Source of the DNA: Streptomyces sp. NRRL B-1140
Lineage (GTDB): Bacteria; Actinomycetota; Actinomycetes; Streptomycetales; Streptomycetaceae
NCBI RefSeq assembly: GCF_001280065.1
Contig: NZ_LGEA01000095.1
Span: 62,001-126,000, forward strand
Length of the DNA: 64,000 bases
Direction: 5' to 3'
The notes under the pieces were generated by a model. That model was given only the letters and a program-made list of their open reading frames with translations, was not told the origin of the DNA and did not search any database. The position numbers were made by a program, and so were the translations under genes. This document shows positions 7,821-15,466 of this stretch, piece after piece. The first letter of the stretch is position 1. Each line of letters begins with the position of its first letter.

Positions 7821-9908
7821 TCACCGGAAGCTGCCACGCAGGGTGGTGAGCAGATACGCGCAGAGCAGCACGGCCAACGACAACGTCAGCGCGCCGCCCA
7901 CGGGTTGGGACATCATCTCGAGCGCGGCCTCCAGGTGGCGCTCTCCCCCGAAGGGCCACCTCGGCAGGAGCGTCTCCCTCAGCCGTACGGGGAGACCGGC
8001 CGCGGTTCGCACAGACTGGCCGTTCACGAGCCTGTGCACGACGGGCACGACGAGGAGGGGAACGGCGGCCACGGCGGCGAGCCCGGCTGTGGTGGACCGG
8101 AAGACACCTCCGGCGAGTACACCGGCCCAGGCGCAGCCGACGACGAGCCCGAACCAACTGGTCATCAGCGGGAACCAGTCGGCGGGAACCTGTGCGAGCT
8201 GCCGTCCGTAGACGAGATAGAGCACTTCGGCGTCGCATCCGACGGTGAGGACGGCCAGCACCAGCGCGGCGGTCGAGGAGACGAGCAGTTTGGCGGCCAG
8301 CAGCCCCAGCCGGCGGGGCACAGTACCGCGGTCCGCGGCCAGGGCGGGGTGGCGGAACTCGTCACCGGAGGCCAGCGCGCCGAGCAGGCCCGCGCCGAGC
8401 GCCGCGGGCGGCAGGGGCAGCTCTCGCGGCCAAGCGGCCAGCAGACGCGGCTGCGGGGTGTGCCCGATGCGTGCGAGCACTACGGCGGTCACGACGGACA
8501 CGGCGATGACAACGGCCCCGGTCAGGAACCCGGTGCCGGTCCCGGTGGCACGGCGGATCTCGTAACGCAGGGGGCGGAGCGGGCTGGGGGCAGGACGGAC
8601 GGAGATGGGGGGCGGCGGAGGAGGCAGCACGTCGAGCGTGTGGGCGGTCAGGGTTCCGGTCGCGTGCGGCGCCCGGGGCCCGGAGAGCGCGGTCACTGAT
8701 GTGGAGCCCCCGTCGGACCGGCCGACCGGGGAGAGATCCAGGAGTGTGCGTGGCTCGGCCTCGGACAGTTGCGGTTGCCCGAAGGACAAGGACGGCTCTC
8801 TGGTGACCGGCTCCCCTGCGTCGGACGGGGATCCCGGATCGAGCGCGGATGGCGGCTCGGTGGTGGGGGCCTGGGCACCCGTTGCGAAGTGCCCCGACGG
8901 GCCGGAAGGCGGTGGCGGCTCTTCGGACCAGGGCGTGAGGGCCGTCCGGGCCGTCTCGTGCGTGTCCGTGACGCGCACCGGCTCGGCCAGAATCCGCTCA
9001 CCCGGCCCGGTCGCGTGGGCGAAATCCGCACCGGGTCCCATGTCACCGATCTCGTCGGCGAGTTGGTGGACGACGATGCCGTGGCGAAACGCGATCTCGC
9101 CGATCTCCGCACAGGTCCCGCCGTACACCGAAAGGCGGTTGCCGCCCTCTCGGACGACTTCGAGGGAGCGCTGCGAGGTGCGGGCCTGTTTGGCCAGGAG
9201 AACCGCCAGACGGGCCGCGTGCGGACTGCGCACCGCGACACGGGGACGCAGGCGCGTGCGCGCGTACTCCGCTGCCTCCTGGTCGGCCACGAGCCTGCCC
9301 CGTTCCAGCGTGACGACGCGGTCGGCGACGCGCGCGGCCTCCTTGGGGTCGGCGGTGGTGAGCAGGACCGTGCCGCCCTGGGCGGCGTGAGCACGCAGCA
9401 TGCCGTGCAACCAGGCGCTCTCACCGGTGGAGAGACCGGCGGCCGGGTCGTCGAGGACGAGGGTGTGCGGGTCGGCCAGGAGGACGCAGGCCAGGCCGAG
9501 GCGCCGGTCCATGCCGCGGGAGAGAGCGCCGAGGCGCTCCTCGCGCAGGCTCACGATCCCGACCGCCTCGAGCATCTCGTCGGCCCGCCGAACCGGAACC
9601 CCTGCGGCTGCACAGAGCATGCGCAGATGGCCTCGGACCGAGCGGGCGGGATGCCCGGGCACGTCACCCAGCAATACGCCGACCTCGCGCGACGGGTGGG
9701 CGATACGGTGCAGCGGACGGCCCCGGAAGTGGGTGATGCCGCGCCCCTGTTGGAGTTCGAGCATCAGTCTGAGAACCGTCGTCTTGCCGGCGCCCGGTGC
9801 GCCGAGCAGCGCGGTGACGCGGCCCGCTCGCGCTTCGAACGAGACGTCGTCGACTGCGGGCGGAAGCTCTTTGCGGGGGTTGCTGGTCAGTCCGAAGGCC
9901 TGGATCAC
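7821..9908 (-). CDS. ABC exporter: ATPase fused to a membrane domain, with degraded catalytic motifs
   Basis: 695 residues combining an N-terminal ABC ATPase (1-205), an accessory region (205-340), a disordered Pro/Ser-rich linker (about 340-470) and a C-terminal membrane domain with about six helices (475-690). Walker A GAPGAGKTT (36-44) is intact. The signature is LSRGM (129-133) rather than LSGGQ. Walker B reads LVLDDP, placing Asp154 where the catalytic Glu is expected, and the H-loop position is Ala186 (LLTTADP instead of a SSHL-like motif). It resembles BcrA-type exporters, but hydrolysis may be very slow or absent. The GTG start lies 7 nt after a TATCTT -10, suggesting a leaderless mRNA. 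Substrate unknown. Confidence 0.8.
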   Translation of the reverse strand: MIQAFGLTSNPRKELPPAVDDVSFEARAGRVTALLGAPGAGKTTVLRLMLELQQGRGITHFRGRPLHRIAHPSREVGVLLGDVPGHPARSVRGHLRMLCAAAGVPVRRADEMLEAVGIVSLREERLGALSRGMDRRLGLACVLLADPHTLVLDDPAAGLSTGESAWLHGMLRAHAAQGGTVLLTTADPKEAARVADRVVTLERGRLVADQEAAEYARTRLRPRVAVRSPHAARLAVLLAKQARTSQRSLEVVREGGNRLSVYGGTCAEIGEIAFRHGIVVHQLADEIGDMGPGADFAHATGPGERILAEPVRVTDTHETARTALTPWSEEPPPPSGPSGHFATGAQAPTTEPPSALDPGSPSDAGEPVTREPSLSFGQPQLSEAEPRTLLDLSPVGRSDGGSTSVTALSGPRAPHATGTLTAHTLDVLPPPPPPISVRPAPSPLRPLRYEIRRATGTGTGFLTGAVVIAVSVVTAVVLARIGHTPQPRLLAAWPRELPLPPAALGAGLLGALASGDEFRHPALAADRGTVPRRLGLLAAKLLVSSTAALVLAVLTVGCDAEVLYLVYGRQLAQVPADWFPLMTSWFGLVVGCAWAGVLAGGVFRSTTAGLAAVAAVPLLVVPVVHRLVNGQSVRTAAGLPVRLRETLLPRWPFGGERHLEAALEMMSQPVGGALTLSLAVLLCAYLLTTLRGSFR

Positions 9909-9915
9909 TCACAGC

Positions 9916-9930
9916 AAGATAGCGCGCTAT
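9916..9930 (-). promoter_or_regulatory. Leaderless -10 element and 12-bp palindrome before the ABC gene
   Basis: TATCTT (complement of 9916-9921) ends 7 nt before the GTG start codon, so transcription would begin at the start codon. The perfect palindrome ATAGCGCGCTAT (9919-9930) overlaps this hexamer, a plausible repressor site. No convincing -35 was found. Confidence 0.4.
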
Positions 9931-10050
9931 GTCCGATTTTCCGGGCACCCCAGGCCTTGCCGAGATCCGCCTCCGCAAGGCCCGGCGCAATGACCGGACT
10001 GCCGGCAGGCTCAGTTCCCGGCCGGGCGCCGACCGCACCCGGCCGGCCAC

Positions 10051-10809
10051 TCACACCTCGGGACGCAGCATCGGGGGGTTGAGCAATGTCGCGCCACCGG
10101 CGCGGAAGAGCTGGGCCGGGCGTCCCCCCTGGCGAGTCGTCGTCCCTCCGGTGGGAACCAGGAAGCCGGGCGTGCCCGTGACCTTGCGGTGGAAGTTGCG
10201 CGGGTCGAGCGCCACGCCCCACACCGCCTCGTAGACACGGCGCAGCTCCCCCACGGTGAACTCGGGTGGGCAGAAGGCGGTGGCCAGTGATGAGTACTCG
10301 ATCTTGGAGCGGGCGCGCTCCACTCCGTCCGCCAATATCTGCGCGTGGTCGAAGGCCAGCGGCGCGACCGGCTCGGCCTCACGCCCGTAACCGCCCTGCT
10401 GCAGCAGTTCCTCGACCGGGGCCCAGCGCGCGTTGCTGGCGTCTCCGCCCGCCCTGGGCGGAGGCAGATCGGGGGCGAGGGCGAGGTGGGCGACGCTGAC
10501 GACCCGCATCCTGGGGTCCCGCTTGGGATCTCCGTAGGTGGCGAGCTGCTCCAGGTGTGCGCCGTTGTCCTGCGCCGGGACGGAGGGGTCGTGGACCCGC
10601 AGTCCCGTCTCCTCGGCCAGCTCGCGCGCCGCCGCCTGCGCCAGGTCTTCGTCGGCCCGTACGAAGCCGCCGGGCAGCGCCCAGCGGCCCTGGAACGGCG
10701 GTTCGCCCCTGCGCACCGCCAGCGCACACAGGGCATGGCGGCGCACGGTCAGCACGACCAGGTCCACGGTGACGGCGAAGGGCGGAAACGCTGACGGGTC
10801 GTAGGGCAT
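10051..10809 (-). CDS. Nudix hydrolase / NrtR-like transcriptional regulator
   Basis: 252 residues. The N-terminal Nudix domain (about 10-150) carries an intact Nudix box: GG at 47-48, then REL..EETGL around residues 62-70. The C-terminal third (about 165-235; EYSSLATAFCPPEFTVGELRRVYEAVWG) is a winged-helix segment as in NrtR-type proteins, where the Nudix domain senses ADP-ribose-like ligands and the winged helix binds DNA. Unlike many NrtR proteins that have lost catalysis, the box here looks competent, so an ADP-ribose pyrophosphatase or dual function is possible. ATG 10809 has no ribosome site; TATGAT ends 6 nt upstream, implying a leaderless transcript with an overlapping inverted repeat that could mediate autoregulation. 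Confidence 0.8.
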   Translation of the reverse strand: MPYDPSAFPPFAVTVDLVVLTVRRHALCALAVRRGEPPFQGRWALPGGFVRADEDLAQAAARELAEETGLRVHDPSVPAQDNGAHLEQLATYGDPKRDPRMRVVSVAHLALAPDLPPPRAGGDASNARWAPVEELLQQGGYGREAEPVAPLAFDHAQILADGVERARSKIEYSSLATAFCPPEFTVGELRRVYEAVWGVALDPRNFHRKVTGTPGFLVPTGGTTTRQGGRPAQLFRAGGATLLNPPMLRPEV

Positions 10810-10815
10810 GCGGCG

Positions 10816-10839
10816 ATCATAGTCGTCTGCCTGACGATA
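10816..10839 (-). promoter_or_regulatory. Promoter and inverted repeat before the Nudix regulator
   Basis: TATGAT (complement of 10816-10821) ends 6 nt before the ATG. It overlaps the imperfect inverted repeat TAGTCGTC-TGCCT-GACGATA at 10820-10839. Nudix-wHTH regulators commonly autoregulate through such sites, so this is a candidate operator. Just upstream is an AAGGAGGTG ribosome-site-like string with no start codon at a suitable distance. Confidence 0.45.
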
Positions 10840-10938
10840 AACACCTCCTTCGCCGGTCCGTCCGCCCAGTGATCCACGTCGGTCCGCTGAGGGGCTCCGC
10901 TTCCTGCACCTGGTCAGGAAATGACACGTCGCTGCACG

Positions 10939-13281
10939 TCACACCCCCAATTGCAGTCCGTCGGCCGCCTCCTCGACCATGGCCAGACCCAGCCGGCCGA
11001 CCCGCACGGAGAACCGCGCACCCGCGACGCGCAGTCCGGTGAATCCGATCTCCCCGAGGGGTGCACTGCGCATGGGGCGCAGGGTGACCGTGCCTGCCGG
11101 GGCATCGGGACGGATGCCTGCGAGGGTGGTCAGCAGCATGACTCCTGCTGCCGCCGCGGTGGCCGCGGGGCGGCATGCGGCCGGATGTGGGAGCGGAGCG
11201 CTTCCTTCCGTGCGCTGCTCCCCCGCGTACATCTCGGGTAGCCGGTAGCCAAAGGGCTCGGCGGCCGCGAGCACGCCGCGCACCAGTGAGCTTGCCTCTT
11301 TCTCGTAGCCCGCGGCGGCGAGTCCCGCGGCTGCGAGGGCCGTCTCATGGGTCCGTACGGCTCCTGCGCGGTGGCCGAACGGATTGAATCCCGCCTCCTT
11401 CAAGCCCAGTCCGCGCAGGCCCCAGCCCGAGTCCATGACGGGGCTGCCCAGCAGGCGGGCGAGGTGCTCGGTCCGGACCTTGTCGAGCAGCCCGGGCGCC
11501 AGCTCGCCACCGCCCAGCAGGCCTGTGTCGAGGAGGTGCACGGCAGCGGCGCCCAGGTGGGGCACCGGACTGCCGTCCGGCGCAACGGCCGCGGCGGGTC
11601 GGCCGCCTCCCCGGTCCTCGACCCAGAAGTGCTCCCGGAACGCGGTCCGCAAGGTCTGCGCCCATTCCCGGAGCGCCGCTGCCCCCGTCCGGCCACAGGC
11701 GTCGAGCAGGTCGGCGCCGAGCAGGGCGGCGCGATGGGCGTGGGCCTGTGTCTCGCAACGGACGGGCCCGCCCGGGTTCGGATCGCGCAGGTAGGTGCCA
11801 TCTCCCACGGCGTCTCGCAGCCAGTTCAGACAGCGCTCGGCGGCGGGCAGCAGCGCTTCCGTTTCCCGATCGGGGAGGCCCCAGCGGCGGGCCTCTGCCA
11901 GCAGGGTGGGGAAGAGCAGCGTGGCCTCCGTTCCGGTGCACTGCGGTGGAAGGTGGGGCCCCGCGTCCCGTATGGGGCCGGGGATCATTCCGGACTGCGC
12001 TCGGGGGCCGGTGAGTTGGGTTCGCGCGAGGATCCGCAGCGTTCCCGCGGCGAGGCCGGTGCCCAGCGGCAGCACCATCCGGGCGGCGGCCAGCGCATCG
12101 GCAGGCGCCAAACCGCAGCGCCAGGGTGCCCCGGCCGCGAGGTGGGTGTCGGCGGGGTGCGCGGAGTCACGCAGGAGGAGAGCCTGGAGGTCCTCGATGC
12201 TCGTCCGCAGGAGGGTGGGAACCCTCGGGTCGTCACCCTCGGCACACGCGGCGGCCAGCGGGCTGGTCGCCGCTCGTCCTGCGGTTCGGAGGGGCCCCGC
12301 GCCGTCCGGCCGCACCCGCAGTTCGACGGTTCTGGTGCCCCCTGGCGGCAGGTCGAGCTCCCACCGCAGCAGCCCGGCCGAGGCCAGGGCGTCCGAGGGA
12401 GGCGGTTCGGCCGTGACGGAGGCGTTGCCGGTGGCGCAGGACCAGCGCAGGCCGGGGCCATGGACGCTGGCAGGGAGTTCGGGGCCCGCGCTGCCGGAGG
12501 CGATCGCGCCGAGGTCGGCCAGATCGGTGCCCAGGGTGATCTCGACCGGCAGCCGCAGGGCGCGCGGAGCCGCGCTGTGCAGGGTGATCCGCTCCGTGCC
12601 GTCGGCGAAGCGGTGACGCTCCACGATCACGTCGGGATCCGGGCCCGTCTGCGGTGACGTGCGGAGTGTGCCCACGAACCGGGCGCGGTCGGCCGAGGCC
12701 ATGCGGGCCTGTACCGGGAGTGGTTCCCGTCCGGCGACGCGGATCTCGCACCGGGAGAGCACGCGGCGGCCGGCGCGGTAGAAGCCCTCCAGTCCGCGGC
12801 CGGTCAGCTGTCCTTCCTCGGTCGAGATGGCCAGACCGGGAAGGGCGACACAGATCATCGCCGTGTGCGCGGGGGGCAGACCGGCGGACCGGCGCGGTCC
12901 TGGGAGCGTGGCACGGCGGGGTGGGGATGTGTGCCCCGAGGGGGACGGTGTCCGCCCTTGAGCGACTGGCGATGCGGCTGATCCGCGTCCCGGGGCCGTG
13001 CCGGGACGGCGGCTCTGGCCCGCCCACCGTGCGGAGGGCCGGCCCTGGCCCGACGACGAGGGCGGACGGGAGTCGCCACCGGGAGGTGTCGAAAAGGAGG
13101 ACGTGCTGCCGGGCGACCTCTGCCCGTGAGCGTCGCCCTGCGCGGTCGGCTGGGTAGGAACGCCCTGTCCCCCTGCTCTCGGTGCCCGCGCTCCCGGCGG
13201 GGCGAGGCCCGGCCCGAGGGGCAGTGGGCGGCCACCTCGGGGGCGACGGTCGTCGGCGGCGGGCGGAGTCGGCTGGTGCAT
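10939..13281 (-). CDS. Glycogen debranching (amylo-alpha-1,6-glucosidase)-like protein
   Basis: 780 residues. The first ~135 residues are Pro/Arg/Gly/Ser-rich and probably disordered. A beta-rich glycogen-debranching N-terminal domain follows (about 140-360; FYRAGRRVLSRCEIRV, VERHRFADGTERI), then an (alpha/alpha)6-barrel region (about 380-780; WRCGLAPADALAAARMVLPLG, SGWGLRGLG, YRLPEMYAGE) like the amylo-1,6-glucosidase family. It probably acts on alpha-glucan or a related oligosaccharide. It is not next to other glycogen genes. ATG 13281 is preceded by GAGGAAG with 7-nt spacing; an open frame extends 67 codons further but is Arg/Pro-rich without a ribosome site. Confidence 0.75.
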   Translation of the reverse strand: MHQPTPPAADDRRPRGGRPLPLGPGLAPPGARAPRAGGQGVPTQPTAQGDAHGQRSPGSTSSFSTPPGGDSRPPSSSGQGRPSARWAGQSRRPGTAPGRGSAASPVAQGRTPSPSGHTSPPRRATLPGPRRSAGLPPAHTAMICVALPGLAISTEEGQLTGRGLEGFYRAGRRVLSRCEIRVAGREPLPVQARMASADRARFVGTLRTSPQTGPDPDVIVERHRFADGTERITLHSAAPRALRLPVEITLGTDLADLGAIASGSAGPELPASVHGPGLRWSCATGNASVTAEPPPSDALASAGLLRWELDLPPGGTRTVELRVRPDGAGPLRTAGRAATSPLAAACAEGDDPRVPTLLRTSIEDLQALLLRDSAHPADTHLAAGAPWRCGLAPADALAAARMVLPLGTGLAAGTLRILARTQLTGPRAQSGMIPGPIRDAGPHLPPQCTGTEATLLFPTLLAEARRWGLPDRETEALLPAAERCLNWLRDAVGDGTYLRDPNPGGPVRCETQAHAHRAALLGADLLDACGRTGAAALREWAQTLRTAFREHFWVEDRGGGRPAAAVAPDGSPVPHLGAAAVHLLDTGLLGGGELAPGLLDKVRTEHLARLLGSPVMDSGWGLRGLGLKEAGFNPFGHRAGAVRTHETALAAAGLAAAGYEKEASSLVRGVLAAAEPFGYRLPEMYAGEQRTEGSAPLPHPAACRPAATAAAAGVMLLTTLAGIRPDAPAGTVTLRPMRSAPLGEIGFTGLRVAGARFSVRVGRLGLAMVEEAADGLQLGV

Positions 13282-13471
13282 GGGACGGCTTCCTCTGCGC
13301 TCGGGCGCCGCGATCGGGTTCAGCGCGGGTGCCGGACGGCTTCGACGGAGCAGGGGCAGTGCGGCCTCAGGGGCGCGTGCGGCCGTTCCGCCACTCAGGT
13401 GAACGCTGCGGGCGTCCTCCGGGTCACGCCCCCGGTCCGGCCCGATGCGCCTCGGAGTCTCCGCAGCAAGA

Positions 13472-15334
13472 TCACTCCCCACCGCTCACGCCGCGGCCGG
13501 ACTGCGCGTCTTCCTCACCCCTGTCCCGGCGGGGCGCGGCTGCCTTCTTCGGCGCACGCGTACGCTCGTCGCCCGTTCGTCCGCTGCCGGGCCGGACGGC
13601 GCCCGCCGTTGTCGAAAGGCCGGATTCGGTAGCGCCGGCAGGGCGTGTGGTTGCTGCGGGAGGGGCGGTGCCGGCCGGGCGCGTCGTGCGAGCCGGGCGT
13701 GTGGTGCCGGCCGGGCGTGTGGTGCCGGCCGGGCGTGTGGTGCCGGCGGAGCGTGTGGTGCCCCTCGGCGTGCGTGCGTCAGGGATGTGGGCTCCGCCTG
13801 CACGGTCGTCCGGGCGGGTACCGCCGGATGCTGCACCGGTGGATGCGGCCGGACGAATGCGGCGGCGTCGGCGGGACGGCGCCGCTGGCCGAGAGGGCCT
13901 TTCGTGCGGCTTGGCCTCAGGCGGCGCCGTTGCCGGCGCGGAGTCACCGGATGGTCCGATCTTGGGCGCCGCAGCTTGTGGGGAATTGCCGTATGGCTCG
14001 ATCTCGGTCGCCGTGGTGGTGTCGCGTTCGGCGGGCTCGGCACGGTCCGCCCGCGTTTCCTGGCCCGGGGCCGAGCGCCCACGGTCTTCCCTCCCCGCCC
14101 GAAGGCACCTGCGGATCGACTCGGGGTCGAGGCCTTCGTTGCAGGCCTGGTGCAGGAGGCGGGCGAACAGGTAGTCGGGGTCGGCGGCCAAGGCCATGGC
14201 GAGGGCTTCGCGGGCCTCCAGTTCGTCCCCGGTGGACCAGGCGACCCACCCGGCGAGGGTGAGTGGCGCGGCGGCGTGTTCACCGTAGGGACCCACACAG
14301 CGGCGGGCCAGGGTCCGCCAGAGGCGAAGGGCGCGTCCGGCTTCGTCGCCCTCCATCCACGCGGCCGCGCGGTCGCGGGTCGCTCGGTCCTGGAGACCGA
14401 GGATCAGCCGGGCGGCCTCCTCGCAGCCGAGCAGTTCGTCGTCGCGAAGGTCCGCGAGGAGCATGCCGGAAACCGGCTGTGCTTCGGCGAAACGGTCCAG
14501 GATCCTGCCGGCGAGTTCCAGCGTCTCGTCGGCCACGGCGGCGCGGCCCGCGTCGTCGAGAATCCTCGGCACCAGCGCCATGCTGGCGGTGTCCAGGGCG
14601 GCCTCCTGCTCGAGGGCCGCGGCGTTCTCCCAGGGCAGCAACCGGGCCCGGAGTTCCCGCAGTGTGCCGCGCACCTGGATACCGGCGTAGGTGGCGGCTG
14701 CCGCCAGCACGGAGGTGCCGGGGAGGCCCATGGGGGCTCCCTCGGAGGAGCAACATGCCTCGTTGTCACAGCAGTACGACCAGTAGCGGCCCTCCGAGAT
14801 GCACAGTGCCTCGACGACCACCACGTCCAGCGAACCGCACTCGACCCGCAGGCTCTGGGCCAGGGGCCGCAGCCGCTCCATCACCTGGCGGCCGGTCTGT
14901 CCCTTCCCCGGTTCCTGGCACAGGAAGGCGACCATCGACTCGGGCCGGGCCCCTCGGCGCTCGCTGCCCGTCACGAGGCCGTGGGACAGCTGCCGGGCGG
15001 CTGACGGCCAGTCGTCCGCGTTCGCGGGGATACCGAGCCGGGCCCGGCCTCCGAACCGCCCGCGTCCGTTGCTGTCGTGGAGCGCGACCAGCACGATGCT
15101 GTCCTCGGGGCGGTATCCGAGCAGGTAAGGCAGGGCGTCGGCCAGCTCGGCCGGGGTCCGCAGAGTGACCTGGTGCTCACCTCCGTGACCGGCGTACGGC
15201 GGACTGGTGGCGTGCGGCCCGGACGGGGCGTCTCCCTTCCTCTCCTGCTTGCTGCTCTTGTGCCCGCTCGGTGTCTCGGGCCCGGTGATGTCACCGTTCT
15301 CAGGGGATCCGGTCGTTTCGCTGTGGTTCGTCAT
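13472..15334 (-). CDS. DUF4192 family protein with repetitive C-terminal tail
   Basis: 620 residues. The DUF4192 domain spans about residues 52-400: [26 protein letters not shown] is its diagnostic start, and a helical, TPR-like section ([21 protein letters not shown]...[11 protein letters not shown]) ends it. DUF4192 proteins are widespread in actinobacteria next to recQ and have no established function. The C-terminal ~200 residues are low complexity, containing about five tandem TTRPAG hexapeptides and ending in a charged, basic segment, so this part is probably disordered. A cluster of DnaA-box-like sequences separates it from the divergent recQ. The ATG start has only a weak GAGAT upstream. 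Confidence 0.8.
   Translation of the reverse strand: MTNHSETTGSPENGDITGPETPSGHKSSKQERKGDAPSGPHATSPPYAGHGGEHQVTLRTPAELADALPYLLGYRPEDSIVLVALHDSNGRGRFGGRARLGIPANADDWPSAARQLSHGLVTGSERRGARPESMVAFLCQEPGKGQTGRQVMERLRPLAQSLRVECGSLDVVVVEALCISEGRYWSYCCDNEACCSSEGAPMGLPGTSVLAAAATYAGIQVRGTLRELRARLLPWENAAALEQEAALDTASMALVPRILDDAGRAAVADETLELAGRILDRFAEAQPVSGMLLADLRDDELLGCEEAARLILGLQDRATRDRAAAWMEGDEAGRALRLWRTLARRCVGPYGEHAAAPLTLAGWVAWSTGDELEAREALAMALAADPDYLFARLLHQACNEGLDPESIRRCLRAGREDRGRSAPGQETRADRAEPAERDTTTATEIEPYGNSPQAAAPKIGPSGDSAPATAPPEAKPHERPSRPAAPSRRRRRIRPAASTGAASGGTRPDDRAGGAHIPDARTPRGTTRSAGTTRPAGTTRPAGTTRPARTTRPAGTAPPAATTRPAGATESGLSTTAGAVRPGSGRTGDERTRAPKKAAAPRRDRGEEDAQSGRGVSGGE
13668..13760. repeat. 18-bp tandem repeats inside the DUF4192 gene
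   Basis: About five head-to-tail copies of an 18-bp unit (core GTGCCGGCCGGGCGTGTG on the plus strand). The period is six codons, so the reading frame is preserved and the minus strand encodes repeated TRPAGT. Slippage-prone and likely variable between strains. Confidence 0.8.
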
Positions 15335-15374
15335 GCGAAGACGATCTCGCGGAACCCGAACCTCCGCTTGAGCC

Positions 15375-15424
15375 TGTGGATAAGTCTGATCAGGGACGCG
15401 TCATCCACAGTCGCTGCGTCCACA
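15375..15424. promoter_or_regulatory. Cluster of three DnaA-box-like sequences
   Basis: TGTGGATAA at 15375-15383 is an exact TTATCCACA box on the complementary strand; TCATCCACA (15401-15409) and GCGTCCACA (15416-15424) are close variants of the streptomycete consensus TTGTCCACA. Three such sites within 50 bp in the recQ/DUF4192 divergent promoter region suggest DnaA binding, either regulatory or titrating. Sequence match only. Confidence 0.45.
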
Positions 15425-15466
15425 GGAGCCGGTGCGCGGCTCCGCATGTCAGTGCCGTCCTGTTGT

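Noticed and set aside
13282..13482. 67-codon N-terminal extension of the debranching-like protein
   Set aside because: Arg/Pro-rich composition typical of a shadow and no ribosome site, whereas ATG 13281 has GAGGAAG at good spacing.
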